This document shows positions 18,184-27,152 of a DNA stretch of 29,158 nt, piece by piece. The notes under the pieces were generated by a model. It searched no databases, was not told the origin of the DNA, and worked only from the letters and a program-made list of their open reading frames with translations. Position numbers and translations under genes: made by a program. The stretch's first letter is position 1, and each line of letters begins with the position of its first letter. Source of the stretch: an uncultured Eubacteriales bacterium (lineage in GTDB: Bacteria > Bacillota > Clostridia > Christensenellales > CAG-138); the NCBI GenBank assembly GCA_900543475.1, contig UQRU01000018.1:1-29158 (forward strand). The letters are read 5' to 3'.

Positions 18184-19962
18184 TCAACCCAGCCGCTCCA
18201 TAATGGTTTCCATAAGGGAGATCCGGTTGAAAGGGGTCATCAGATACAGGCCGTCCGTGTAGGGGGCCATGGCCTCCCCAATGGCGCAGCTGATCTCCAC
18301 CGCCAGCGCCTCCCCCTGGGTCCGGTCCTTATCCTGATACTGGGCCAGGATCTGTTCGCACACAAAAACGCCGGCGATCTCATTGTTTAAAAAACAGGCG
18401 TTCCGGTAGCTGACGATGGGCAATACCCCGCCGAGGATCTTTCCGTGTAGGGTTTGCCGGGCCAGCTTGAGGTTTTCTAACGCCTCCTGGGAATGCACCG
18501 GCTGGGTCAGGAAGGCGCAGATGCCATTGGCCTCCTTTTCCTGGGCCAGCTTGAGCTGTATCTGAAAATTTTTTGCATTTACATTCAATGCCCCATAGGC
18601 GCGCATGGGGTTGGGAAACACGGTGTCGTTCATGGCGGCCACATAGCTTGCCAGTTTGCGGGCGTTGAAATGGAACACGCCCTTTACCATGTCTTCCTGA
18701 CCGCCGGCCACCGGGTCTCCGGTGACCAGCAGCACGTTGCGGATGCCCTCCATGGAAAGCCCCAGCAGCAAGGCCCGGGTGGCGCTTAGGTTCCGGTCCC
18801 GGCAGGCCAGGTGGGGCAGGGGCTCGATGCCCAGCTCCCGCTTGAGCTTGCAGGAGAGCAGGCTGCTGTCCGCCCGGGGCCGGCCGATGGGGCAATCCGC
18901 CACGGTGATCCCGTCCGCGCCGGCGGCCTGGAGCCGGGCGGCGGCCTCCATAAAGGGCTGGGCGCTGCCCTGGGCCGGGGGGTCCAGCTCCACCACCACC
19001 ACCCGCTTGCCAGCTTCCAGCTTATCCCAAAGGGGATTGGGGGCCAGGGGGCTCTGGGCAGCCCGAGGAGCGGGGGAAGGGTCGGGGGAAGGGACGGTCG
19101 GGGCCTGGACGGCCACGGGCTTTTCCCGGCGGATGGCCTGGACCAGGGCGGCGATATGGGCGGGGGTGGTGCCGCAGCACCCCCCGATGATTTTAGCCCC
19201 CGCCCGAACCAGGGCCAGGCCCTGCTGGGCAAAGTAATCCGGCTGGCCCCGGTATACCACCCGGCGGCCCAGCACCGTGGGATACCCGGCGTTGGGCATG
19301 GCGCTGAGAACGGCGCCCTGGGGGTCCAGCTTTTGGAATTGCCGGAGCATATGCTGGGGGCCGCACACGCAGTTGAAGCCGGCGGCGTCCACCCCTTCGC
19401 AGGCCTGCATCCCGGCCAATAGCCGGGATGCGGAAAGGCCCTCCCGGGTATAGCCGTCCGGCTGCACCCCAAAGGACACCAGCAGGAAGGCGGAAGGGCA
19501 CAGGGCCTTGAGCTGCCGGGCAAAATCCGCCACCCCCTGGTCGGAGGACAGGGTTTCCAGCAGGAAATGGGTGATCCCCTGGGAGAGGAAGAGCTGGGCC
19601 TGGGCCAGGTAGATCGCCGCCGGGTCCGCGTCCTCCAGAGCGGCCACCGGTCCCAGGTCCCCGAATACATAGGCCCCATAGGGGGCGGCGGCCTCCCGGG
19701 CCAGCATACACCCCGCAAGGATTGCCTTGCGGGCCAGGGATTCGCCGCCCTCCTGGTACATGGCGCCTAGGGCGAAGGTATTGGTCTTGACGGCCTGGCA
19801 GCCGGCGTCCAGATAGGCTCGGTGCATTTGCAGCACCTGTTCCGGCTGCTCCAAGCTAGCCAGCTCGCAGGAACCGCCGTACCTGGCGGCAAAATAGGTG
19901 CCCGCAGCCCCGTCAAACACCAGGGGGGCCTCCTGGGCAAGCAATGCGCGAATGTCCTTCAT
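18184..19962 (-). CDS. yitJ: Homocysteine S-methyltransferase / methylene-THF reductase fusion
   Basis: A 592-residue bifunctional protein of the YitJ type. Residues about 1-290 form a homocysteine methyltransferase domain with the zinc-ligand GGCCGTTPAHI near its end. After a Pro/Ala-rich linker, residues about 315-592 match MetF, the FAD-dependent 5,10-methylene-tetrahydrofolate reductase (VVVVELDPPAQG, VLLVTGDPVAGG). The MetF half supplies methyl-THF, which the neighbouring MetH uses. It begins 16 bases behind metH. Whether the N-terminal half transfers methyl groups directly or helps MetH is unclear, because the next gene already contains an equivalent domain. Confidence 0.93.
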   Translation of the reverse strand: MKDIRALLAQEAPLVFDGAAGTYFAARYGGSCELASLEQPEQVLQMHRAYLDAGCQAVKTNTFALGAMYQEGGESLARKAILAGCMLAREAAAPYGAYVFGDLGPVAALEDADPAAIYLAQAQLFLSQGITHFLLETLSSDQGVADFARQLKALCPSAFLLVSFGVQPDGYTREGLSASRLLAGMQACEGVDAAGFNCVCGPQHMLRQFQKLDPQGAVLSAMPNAGYPTVLGRRVVYRGQPDYFAQQGLALVRAGAKIIGGCCGTTPAHIAALVQAIRREKPVAVQAPTVPSPDPSPAPRAAQSPLAPNPLWDKLEAGKRVVVVELDPPAQGSAQPFMEAAARLQAAGADGITVADCPIGRPRADSSLLSCKLKRELGIEPLPHLACRDRNLSATRALLLGLSMEGIRNVLLVTGDPVAGGQEDMVKGVFHFNARKLASYVAAMNDTVFPNPMRAYGALNVNAKNFQIQLKLAQEKEANGICAFLTQPVHSQEALENLKLARQTLHGKILGGVLPIVSYRNACFLNNEIAGVFVCEQILAQYQDKDRTQGEALAVEISCAIGEAMAPYTDGLYLMTPFNRISLMETIMERLG

Positions 19963-19978
19963 GCGGGAAAGGGCCTCC

Positions 19979-22339
19979 TCAGCCCAAGACCTTGCGGGCG
20001 ATCTCCACCGACTGGCGGGCGTCCTTGGCGTAATAATCCGCCCCCATACGGCGGGCGTGCTCCGGCGTCACCACCGCGCCCCCCACCAGCACCGCCGGGG
20101 GCGTTTCCATGGCCTTGAGGGCGGCGATGGTCTGTTCCATGGCGGGCAGGGTGGTGGTCATCAGGGCGGATAGCCCCACCAGGGGCGCCTGATGCTTCCG
20201 GGCCGCCTCCACAACGGTTTCCACCGGCACGTCCCGGCCCAGGTCTATGACCCGGAAGCCATAGTTTTCCATCAGGGTCTTGACGATATTCTTGCCGATG
20301 TCGTGGATATCCCCCCGCACGGTGGCCAATATGACCGGGCCCTTTTTCACCGGCGCGCCCCCTTGCTTTTCCAGCTGGGCCGCCACCTCCTGGAATACCG
20401 CCTGGGCCGCCTGGGCCGCTCCCATGAGCTGGGGCAGGAAGGCGATCCCCTGCTCATAATCCAGCCCCACCCGATCTAGGGCCGGGATCAGCCGGGTCTC
20501 CACCAGGCTTAGGCCCTCTTCGGTTTGCAGGGCCTCCCGGGCCAGCCGGGCCGCCGCCCCAGGAAAGCCCCGGCGAATGGCCTCCTCCAGGGTCATGGCC
20601 CCGGAAGCCGCGGGGGCGGCTTCTTGGGGGGCTTGGGCAAAGCGGGCGATGTAGTCCCGGCAGCCGGCGTCCTCCCCGCTGATGGCCCGGCAGGCTGCCA
20701 CCGCGTCCATCAATTCCGGTTGGTTGGGATTGAGGATGGGCAGGGTCAGCCCCGCGCCTAGGGCCTGGATGAGAAAGCTTCGGGTCACCTGGATGCGCTG
20801 GGGCAGGCCGAAGGAGATATTGGATATCCCCAGGGTGGTTTGCAGGCCCAGTTCCTCCCGGACCTGCCGGATGGCCTCCAAGGTCTCCCGGGCCTGGTCC
20901 TGCTGGGCGGATATGGTAAGGGTCAGGCAGTCGATCCACAGGTCCCGGCGGGGGATGCCCTGGGCCAGGGCCGCCTCCAGGATGCGCCGGGCCAGGGCCA
21001 GCCGCTCCTGGGCGGACTGGGGCAGACCCCCTTGATCCAGGGTCAGGCCCACCACCGCCGCCCCGTAGCGCTTTGCCAAGGGGAGGATGCGGCGGAGGAC
21101 GGCCGGGTCCCCGTTGACGGAATTGACCGCCGGCTTGCCGTTATACACCCGCAGGCCCGCTTCCAGGGCGGCGGGGTCGCTGGAATCCAGCTGGAGGGGG
21201 AGGGGGAGGACGCTCTGTAATTTTTTCACGACCTTTGGCAGCATCTCCACCTCGTTCACCCCGGGGAAGCCCACGTTCACATCCAGGATCTCCGCCCCGG
21301 CGTCCGCCTGTTGGATGCCCACCCCCAGGATATAGTCCAGATCCTCCTCCAGCAGGGCCTGCTGGAACCGCTTTTTGCCGGTGGGATTGATCCGTTCCCC
21401 GATCACCCGCACCCGGTCCAGGGGGAGGGCGACGCTGGGGGCGCAAAGATAGCAGGTATCCGTAGGGGCCGGCCGGGGGGCGGGGAGCTTGCCCGCCGTG
21501 CTTTGGGCAAGGGCTTGGATATAGGCGGGATCGGTGCCGCAGCAGCCTCCCAGGATGGAGGCGCCCGCCTCCAGGCAGGGCAACATGGCCTTGGCAAAGG
21601 CCGCAGGGCCCATATCGTAAGCGCCGGTAAGGGGGTCCGGCATACCGGCGTTGGGCTTGGCGATCACCGGCAGCCGGGTGTGGCTGCAAAGCTCCCGGAT
21701 CAGGGGGGCCAGCTGCACCGGGCCCAGGGAGCAGTTCAAGCCGATGGCGTCCGCCCCCAGGCCCTCTAGGGTGTGGGCCATGGAAGGGATGGAGCAGCCC
21801 GCAAAGGTGCGGCCCGATTCCTCAAAGGTCATGGTCACCGCCACGGGCAGCCGGGCGTTCTCCTTGGCGGCCAGCAGGGCGGCCTTGGCTTCATAAAGGT
21901 CCCCCATGGTTTCGATGACGATCAGGTCCGCTCCCGCCTTTACGCCCGCCTGCACCGTTTGGGCAAAAAGGCGATAGGCTTCCTCGAAGGAGAGGGCGCC
22001 CAGGGGCTCCAGCATGGCCCCCAAAGGCCCCAGGTCCAGGGCCGCCAGGGCGGCAGAGCCCCGGCAAGCCGCCTTGGCCAAGGTCACGCCGGCGGCCACC
22101 ACTTCCTCCACCGTGCGGCCGGTATTGGCCAGCTTGGGGGCGTAGGCGCCGAAGGTATTGGCATAGAGCACCCGGCTGCCCGCGGCCACATAGGCCTGGT
22201 GTACCTTTTGAACGGCGGCGGGGTTTTCCAAGTTCCAAAGCTCGGGCCGGGCGCCAGGAGGGAGGCCCTGGGCCTGGAGCATGGTGCCCATGGCCCCGTC
22301 CAGCAGGAGAATGGCGGGGTCTGCAAAGGGATTAGACAC
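19979..22339 (-). CDS. metH: Cobalamin-dependent methionine synthase lacking activation domain
   Basis: At 786 residues this MetH has three modules. The homocysteine domain (about 1-290) ends in GGCCGTDPAYI zinc ligands. A pterin-binding domain (about 310-575) contains GERINPTGKKRF and DVNVGFPGVNE. The cap and cobalamin-binding domains (about 580-786) carry the B12 histidine motif DIHDIGKN. The C-terminal S-adenosylmethionine reactivation domain of the 1,200-residue form is absent and is encoded separately by the gene just upstream, whose end overlaps the metH start by eight bases. Methyl-THF is provided by the following MetF fusion. No cobalamin or SAM riboswitch is visible upstream. Confidence 0.95.
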   Translation of the reverse strand: MSNPFADPAILLLDGAMGTMLQAQGLPPGARPELWNLENPAAVQKVHQAYVAAGSRVLYANTFGAYAPKLANTGRTVEEVVAAGVTLAKAACRGSAALAALDLGPLGAMLEPLGALSFEEAYRLFAQTVQAGVKAGADLIVIETMGDLYEAKAALLAAKENARLPVAVTMTFEESGRTFAGCSIPSMAHTLEGLGADAIGLNCSLGPVQLAPLIRELCSHTRLPVIAKPNAGMPDPLTGAYDMGPAAFAKAMLPCLEAGASILGGCCGTDPAYIQALAQSTAGKLPAPRPAPTDTCYLCAPSVALPLDRVRVIGERINPTGKKRFQQALLEEDLDYILGVGIQQADAGAEILDVNVGFPGVNEVEMLPKVVKKLQSVLPLPLQLDSSDPAALEAGLRVYNGKPAVNSVNGDPAVLRRILPLAKRYGAAVVGLTLDQGGLPQSAQERLALARRILEAALAQGIPRRDLWIDCLTLTISAQQDQARETLEAIRQVREELGLQTTLGISNISFGLPQRIQVTRSFLIQALGAGLTLPILNPNQPELMDAVAACRAISGEDAGCRDYIARFAQAPQEAAPAASGAMTLEEAIRRGFPGAAARLAREALQTEEGLSLVETRLIPALDRVGLDYEQGIAFLPQLMGAAQAAQAVFQEVAAQLEKQGGAPVKKGPVILATVRGDIHDIGKNIVKTLMENYGFRVIDLGRDVPVETVVEAARKHQAPLVGLSALMTTTLPAMEQTIAALKAMETPPAVLVGGAVVTPEHARRMGADYYAKDARQSVEIARKVLG

Positions 22340-22988
22340 AGGTGGAACCTCCTTTTCGATAGGCGCAGTCCCCCCGGTTGGGGCAAACGGCGCAGCCCCG
22401 AATGGGGGTGGGGCGGGGTGTGGGCGCCAGGCCCAGGATGGCGGTAACGGATTTCATAGGGTTGAGCAGCAGGCTGTCCGTTACATACAGGCCCAGCCGC
22501 CGTTGGACATCTAGGATCTCACATAAAGCCGGTTGTAGGGAAAGGGGCAGATCCCCGTAACCCGGGCTGAACCGGTCTGTAAGGTACAGTTGGGGGAACC
22601 GGGCGGAAATATCCGCCTGGGCCTGTTGGCAGCCCGCCTCCACATAGGCGCTGCCGCAGGCATCCAGGATCACCGCTTCCCCCATGTTTCGGGCTTGTAG
22701 CCCCTGAAGCTCTCGGTCGAATTCCGCCCCCAGGGTGCAGGCCAATAGGGCCGCCTGGGTGCAGCCGGCCAACATGGTCCTAGCCAGGGAGCCCGGCAAA
22801 GTCAGCTGCACGGGGGCAAGATAGGGCGTCTCCCCCTGAAAGGACAGGGGGAACACCCGGTAAACATACTTGGGCAAAAGGGCGCCTTCCAGCCCTTGGG
22901 CCCGCGCTTCCACCTGGCTGGCCAAGGCCGGGTCCGCCTGGCCCTGTATCCCTAGATACCTTAGGGCTTCTGCCCGATCCAGCTTCAT
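22332..22988 (-). CDS. Stand-alone MetH activation-domain protein
   Basis: A 218-residue protein resembling the S-adenosylmethionine-binding reactivation domain of methionine synthase, which restores oxidised cobalamin. The characteristic stretch RFSPGYGDLPLSLQP and the following ILDVQRRLGLYVTDS, LLNPMKSVTAILGL are present. A CAVCPNRGDCAYR cysteine cluster closes the chain, as in many clostridial stand-alone versions. It is first in the operon and overlaps metH by eight bases, consistent with coupled synthesis of the two halves of the enzyme. The ribosome site GGGGAG is about ten bases from the ATG. Confidence 0.88.
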   Translation of the reverse strand: MKLDRAEALRYLGIQGQADPALASQVEARAQGLEGALLPKYVYRVFPLSFQGETPYLAPVQLTLPGSLARTMLAGCTQAALLACTLGAEFDRELQGLQARNMGEAVILDACGSAYVEAGCQQAQADISARFPQLYLTDRFSPGYGDLPLSLQPALCEILDVQRRLGLYVTDSLLLNPMKSVTAILGLAPTPRPTPIRGCAVCPNRGDCAYRKGGSTCV

Positions 22989-23023
22989 GCAGCCCTGCTC
23001 CCCTTTTCCTTGGATTCCTGTTT

Positions 23024-23052
23024 AGTATACAGGCTTTCCGCCGGGGTGTACA
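23024..23052 (-). promoter_or_regulatory. Promoter of the metH operon
   Basis: TGTACA (23052-23047), 17 bases, TATACT (23029-23024) on the minus strand, about 35 bases upstream of the activation-domain gene. The leader is too short for a riboswitch. Confidence 0.6.
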
Positions 23053-23142
23053 GTCCTTTCCGCCTGGGAATCCCCAAAGGGAATAGCATATGCCGGCCGG
23101 ACGCGGCATAGGCTGTACAAAGCATGTTCGGGGGTGTATGGT

Positions 23143-23274
23143 ATGTATTCTTATATAGAAGAGCGGGTGCTGGCAGTGGCGGATTATATCATTGACCATC
23201 AGGCCACGGTGCGGGCGGCGGCAGGGGCCTTCAAGATCAGCAAAAGCACGGTGCATACGGAAGTGATAAATTAG
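23143..23274 (+). pseudogene. spoIIID: spoIIID, truncated at the recognition helix
   Basis: The frame from the ATG at 23143 reads MYSYIEERVLAVADYI and ends in ISKSTVHTEVIN, stop: 43 residues against about 80-95 for SpoIIID, the mother-cell sporulation regulator. The N-terminal part including the HTH up to KSTVHTEV looks intact and host-like in base composition. The C-terminal half with the second DNA-contacting region is missing, and after about 23,266 the sequence changes to the hairpin array and AT-rich island. GGGGG six bases before the ATG can serve as ribosome site. The simplest reading is interruption by the island on its right. The homology is strong, the mechanism inferred. Confidence 0.82.
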
Positions 23275-23282
23275 AACGGTTA

Positions 23283-23557
23283 ATATGGGCGATACAGTAA
23301 ACGCCCATATAAGCAAAGAGGCGGCATAGATCAGCACCGGGGACGGGCTGACCTATGCCGCCTATTTCGTTTTGGAAGGAAGGGGTACAGCTGCACCTAT
23401 GCAGGCTGTACCAGCTTCCCGACAAAATCGGGGTTTCCAAAGGGGCTTCCCCTTTGGCACACGACTTTGCAACGCAAAGTGTAGTGTGTTATACCTGCTG
23501 TCACGGCTGGCGGGTAAAATGAGAGTTTCGCCGGATGGAAACGCTCACTTTGCCCGG
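23283..23557. repeat. Array of six consecutive hairpins at the island edge
   Basis: Six inverted repeats follow each other: 23283-23310 (9-bp perfect arms), 23320-23362 (16-bp arms, one mismatch), 23384-23412 (12-bp arms, one bulge), 23437-23457 (9-bp arms), 23458-23488 (ACTTTGC/GCAAAGT plus CACAC/GTGTG) and about 23508-23557 (imperfect, roughly 20-bp arms). No convincing gene is present between 23275 and 23637. The array lies exactly between the broken spoIIID and the first island gene, so it may be a structured end of the element, a terminator cluster or a structured RNA. Confidence 0.65.
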
Positions 23558-23637
23558 CAGGAAAACGGACAGGTTTTTGCGGATAGGGGTGAGCAAAAAG
23601 CTGGGCGGTTTCGGGAGTGGCAGCAGGTATATAAAAC

Positions 23638-25275
23638 TCACCAGTAAACAAAATCGATTGTAAGAGATATGTCTGTACTGCTCAAACGCCGCTTCAATTC
23701 TGTTAGATGGATAAGGAAATTGATAGAAAAAACATCTTCCCATTTTTCTACCATATTAGCACGCCCATCAAAGATTAATACCATCCTAAACTCTGTGGGA
23801 GAAACAGTCAAATCTCCTGGCAATGTTAAGGAACCCATGCCTGCCTCACATTTTTCGAGTGTCAGCATGGCTTGGTCAATGGCATACGCGAAATCATTCG
23901 GCTTTCCTATCTTCACAAAGTATAGGGCCTGATCCTTGCAAAAGTCGCACACTTCATATCTGTATCGGCCATTACCTTCCGGATCAATAGGTACGGTTTG
24001 CGGGTGTAAACAAATTGCCCCTATCAGCTGCGAAATGTTCTGATTGTAGAAAGTTTCGTATGGTTGCCTGCTGTTTGTTTCGTCATAAAAACCGTTTTCT
24101 CTTGCAAATTGAATGACATCTTCTTTAGATAGTGCAAACTCGTCTTGAGAATGATTTATAAAAGTAACCCTTTTGGCTTCTTGGAAGATACGGTCAAGAT
24201 ATGCAATGTTAAAGGAGCACCATTTGCCATTGCGCAAGCAAAAATTATCTTCTGTGATAAATTCTAGATACTCTGTGATAGGTTTGCGGTTTGTCCATGC
24301 ATCATTGGCGTATTCAATAGAGATGTTAATTTTCTGAATTACTTCTTGCAGCGCAAATTCTTTTTCCCTAACAAACTCATTAATTGCAGTTATGGATAAT
24401 TCACCATCGAATTCAAGGCTTTTATGATTACAACTTAATTTGAAACGGACAGAATCGTTCTGTATTAGCCGCGTTCCCATCATGTAGAAAGATGGAACAT
24501 TTATTAAGTTTCCATCGTTAGCGGCTCCGTCATATTGTTCAATAGCAACAGCTAATTGATGATAAAGGCTTTCAATTTTTTCTGCATCTTCTTCTGCATC
24601 CAAAAAAGTTAATCTCGGTAGAGAAATCGAACTATCTGCTTTTATTATTTCATTTAGGAGATTCAATTTTTCGCCGATTTCAGTTGGCTTCTCTTCCCAT
24701 TTGAATTGTGCAGAGGTGCCGCAGTTAATAGTAGTTCCCCATAACTCTGGATCAAGACTTGTTCCTCGAATATAGGTGGGTATCTCTCCGCTACGATAGG
24801 ACAGCACTGTACCGCCCAAGTAATCCATGTGCATTTTACTTAGCTTGCTACCATGAGAAATATTTTGTTGTGCTCGAACTTGGTCTAAATCAATTAAGCG
24901 TTCTGCAACAGCTACCCCAAAATTAAAATCGCAATAATCACTCACATAAAAATGTGCATTGCCATAAGAAACAACAAAACAAGCATCTTCCCTATAACAA
25001 ATCAAGGCTGCTCCATATATTTTTAATTCTTGGGTCAAATCCCATTCAGTACAGGTAGATAATAGATTTACCCAAGGAGAGCCTTTTCGATTCTCTTTAT
25101 CGCAAAACATGAGAGTAAATGTATAGCCAGAAGGATTTTGAATACACTCTGTCTTCAGTGGTATTTCATCAAATTTTCGATCTTCAAGAAACGCCTTAAA
25201 TCCATCCGCTTTTTCAGGGGGAATGCGGTAAATATTATAATCATAGAGCGGTTTATCGTCTCTCTTTCGTGGCAT
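23638..25275 (-). CDS. TIGR04141/DUF6119 family sporadically distributed protein
   Basis: A 545-residue protein that I assign to the TIGR04141 (DUF6119) family from its length and landmark regions: an N-terminal part ending in LICYREDACFVVSYGNAHFYVSDY with FGVAVAERLIDLDQV, a central region with NFCLRNGKWCSFNIAYLDRI, and a late CDFC, FVKIGKPNDFAYAIDQA. The family is scattered among bacteria on islands and its function is not established. The ATG at 25275 has GAGGTG five bases upstream; an earlier TTG is less likely. It is last in the restriction-modification operon, 38 bases behind the endonuclease gene, so a defence role is plausible but inferred. Confidence 0.75.
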   Translation of the reverse strand: MPRKRDDKPLYDYNIYRIPPEKADGFKAFLEDRKFDEIPLKTECIQNPSGYTFTLMFCDKENRKGSPWVNLLSTCTEWDLTQELKIYGAALICYREDACFVVSYGNAHFYVSDYCDFNFGVAVAERLIDLDQVRAQQNISHGSKLSKMHMDYLGGTVLSYRSGEIPTYIRGTSLDPELWGTTINCGTSAQFKWEEKPTEIGEKLNLLNEIIKADSSISLPRLTFLDAEEDAEKIESLYHQLAVAIEQYDGAANDGNLINVPSFYMMGTRLIQNDSVRFKLSCNHKSLEFDGELSITAINEFVREKEFALQEVIQKINISIEYANDAWTNRKPITEYLEFITEDNFCLRNGKWCSFNIAYLDRIFQEAKRVTFINHSQDEFALSKEDVIQFARENGFYDETNSRQPYETFYNQNISQLIGAICLHPQTVPIDPEGNGRYRYEVCDFCKDQALYFVKIGKPNDFAYAIDQAMLTLEKCEAGMGSLTLPGDLTVSPTEFRMVLIFDGRANMVEKWEDVFSINFLIHLTELKRRLSSTDISLTIDFVYW

Positions 25276-25313
25276 ACCAACACCTCGTTTTTGCAAATAA
25301 TATCTAGTGAAGG

Positions 25314-26276
25314 TTAAATGCCTGCAATAGATAAAATTTGCAACGAAAAATCTCTATATTCAGCGCTGCTTTGATTCAAAAGTTCAGATATTCGGTAAAA
25401 TTTATTTGTAGTCGGAGATTCTTTTTGTGCCATGTTCATATCAATGCGGTCAACATTAACTACTGTCCAGCACTCTACATAACCATCTTTTTTTGCCTTC
25501 TGATGGCTTTTTTCGGCCTCTCCCACTCGGTTGTGAATATTCGAGTAGTCTTGTCCTCCTTTAACCTCGATTGCAACTAAATTTCGGTATTTGTCTGTTG
25601 CTAATTCTTCCCTTATTACAATATCGGGATCAGCTGCAAATTGTATGTATACGGTACGGCCTGAATTATTCTTTAATTCAATGCATCTTGAGTTAGAGCG
25701 AACAACAGATGCGCTTACAATTTGATAAACCACATCGAATACTTGTGAAATAGCAGAAGTCCCTTTTTGGACATTAGCCCCGCCACGAAGTTGTGGCCCC
25801 AATGTCAAAAGGGTCAATTGATCAAAGAATCCGGAGCTGATCATTTGGTCCTTAAGATGCTCCAACATATATTTGGCACTGAGATTTAATGCTCGGCATA
25901 ATTCTGGTAGAGCACTACGTTGCTTTTGCGAAAGGGAGCCCTTTTCCTCTAATGATTTGAACATCCCTGCGCCAGTGGCGGCAGTGTAAAAGCCTTTTTG
26001 ACTGTAACCTAGCAACAGACGATAATACCCCAGTAATCTAGGGTTCTTTTCCAAAATACTTGGAACCGCAAACAATAATTCGCCTCTCATTCCATGCGTG
26101 GCAAGAGTTTGTAGGGAACCATTGTCAACATACTCATGTAGCTCTGAATCAAGTATATTAATTTCCATTACTGCAACTGTCGTAGCCAAGGCATCCTGAA
26201 GAAACGTCTCTCGTAATTCTTTCAATGTATTAGCAAAACCAACCTGGGTATTGGGCAAGTCAAATACTATTGCCAT
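25314..26276 (-). CDS. Type II restriction endonuclease, XcyI-like
   Basis: A 320-residue putative endonuclease. LLGYYRLLLGYSQKGFY in the middle and DPDIVIREE followed by VAIEVKGGQDYSNIHNRVGEAEKSH fit a PD-(D/E)XK nuclease core (Asp of DPD, Glu and Lys of EVK). I recognise it as XcyI family, whose members cut CCCGGG. AGGTGA six bases before the ATG at 26276 favours that start over a GTG nine bases earlier that overlaps the methyltransferase stop. It directly follows its presumed partner methyltransferase. Nuclease class is well supported; the recognition site is inferred from family only. Confidence 0.8.
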   Translation of the reverse strand: MAIVFDLPNTQVGFANTLKELRETFLQDALATTVAVMEINILDSELHEYVDNGSLQTLATHGMRGELLFAVPSILEKNPRLLGYYRLLLGYSQKGFYTAATGAGMFKSLEEKGSLSQKQRSALPELCRALNLSAKYMLEHLKDQMISSGFFDQLTLLTLGPQLRGGANVQKGTSAISQVFDVVYQIVSASVVRSNSRCIELKNNSGRTVYIQFAADPDIVIREELATDKYRNLVAIEVKGGQDYSNIHNRVGEAEKSHQKAKKDGYVECWTVVNVDRIDMNMAQKESPTTNKFYRISELLNQSSAEYRDFSLQILSIAGI

Positions 26277-26277
26277 C

Positions 26278-27150
26278 TTATTCACCTACAACTTTCAACA
26301 CTGGAAGTTCCAAAATATCCAGTCGTGTTCTTGCGATTTTAACATACTCATCGTTTAACTCTATACCAACAAATTGTCTATTAAAATCTTGACAAACAAC
26401 GCCAACTGTTCCAGAACCAAAAAATGGGTCAAGTACAAAATCATTCTCTTTAGTTGAAGCAAGAATGCATGGTTCTATCAAAGCAGGAGGGAATGTTGCA
26501 AAGTGCGCTTCTGCAAACGGCACGGTGTTTACATTCCAAACTGTGCGCTTGTTGCGTCCATTTTCTTTTATGGCTTGGTAATCGTAATAATATTTTTCTT
26601 TTTTTGTAAGCATAAAAACATATTCGTGGGAACGTGTTGGCCGATCTTTCACGCTTTCTGGCATAGCATTAGGTTTGTTCCAAATAATATCACTACGCAA
26701 AAACCAACCATCAGCTTGTAAGGCTAGGGCCAGCCTCCACGGAATTCCTAACAAATCTTTTGGTTTCAATCCTTCCGGAGTGTCGGGACGAACACTCATT
26801 GCTCTAGCTGGATTCTTTTTGTCAGGTGCTCTATACCCACGATTTCCGCTAGTATACCCATCACCAATATTTAACCAAAACACACCATCATCTCGTAAAA
26901 CTCTTTTTGCTTCAGCAAAAACAGATACTAATCTATTAATGTACTGCTGTAATTTTTCCTCCAGGCCAATTTGACCTTTAATACCATAATCTCGAAGTCC
27001 CCAATATGGCGGTGAAGTAACAATGCACTGCACTGAAGCCGATGGAAGTTTTTGTAAAGCAAGTATAGCATCACTTTCAATTATAATCGAGTTATCGAGA
27101 TTAATAGGGGTTGTTGTAATTTTTTTATATGTAATATCGCCCATTTTCAT
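26278..27150 (-). CDS. Beta-class DNA methyltransferase (probably N4-cytosine)
   Basis: A 290-residue site-specific DNA methyltransferase. The catalytic TSPPYWGLRDYG lies near residues 45-56 and the SAM-binding DPFFGSGTVG near residue 245, the order of the beta class with a target-recognition region between. TSPPY rather than NPPY or DPPY suggests an exocyclic amino methyltransferase of the N4-cytosine type. AGGAG lies five bases before the ATG at 27150. It follows the small HTH gene by two bases and precedes the XcyI-like endonuclease, so it is the protective enzyme of this system. CCCGGG would be the matching target (inferred). Confidence 0.92.
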   Translation of the reverse strand: MKMGDITYKKITTTPINLDNSIIIESDAILALQKLPSASVQCIVTSPPYWGLRDYGIKGQIGLEEKLQQYINRLVSVFAEAKRVLRDDGVFWLNIGDGYTSGNRGYRAPDKKNPARAMSVRPDTPEGLKPKDLLGIPWRLALALQADGWFLRSDIIWNKPNAMPESVKDRPTRSHEYVFMLTKKEKYYYDYQAIKENGRNKRTVWNVNTVPFAEAHFATFPPALIEPCILASTKENDFVLDPFFGSGTVGVVCQDFNRQFVGIELNDEYVKIARTRLDILELPVLKVVGE

Positions 27151-27152
27151 TT

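Noticed and set aside
23086..23114. Sigma-E type promoter for spoIIID
   Set aside because: GCATATG and CATAGGCT at about 14 bases resemble it only in part; the -10 match is too poor to list as a feature.
23283..23557. Hairpin array read as a CRISPR array
   Set aside because: The stems differ from one another and there are no identical direct repeats or regular spacers, nor cas genes.
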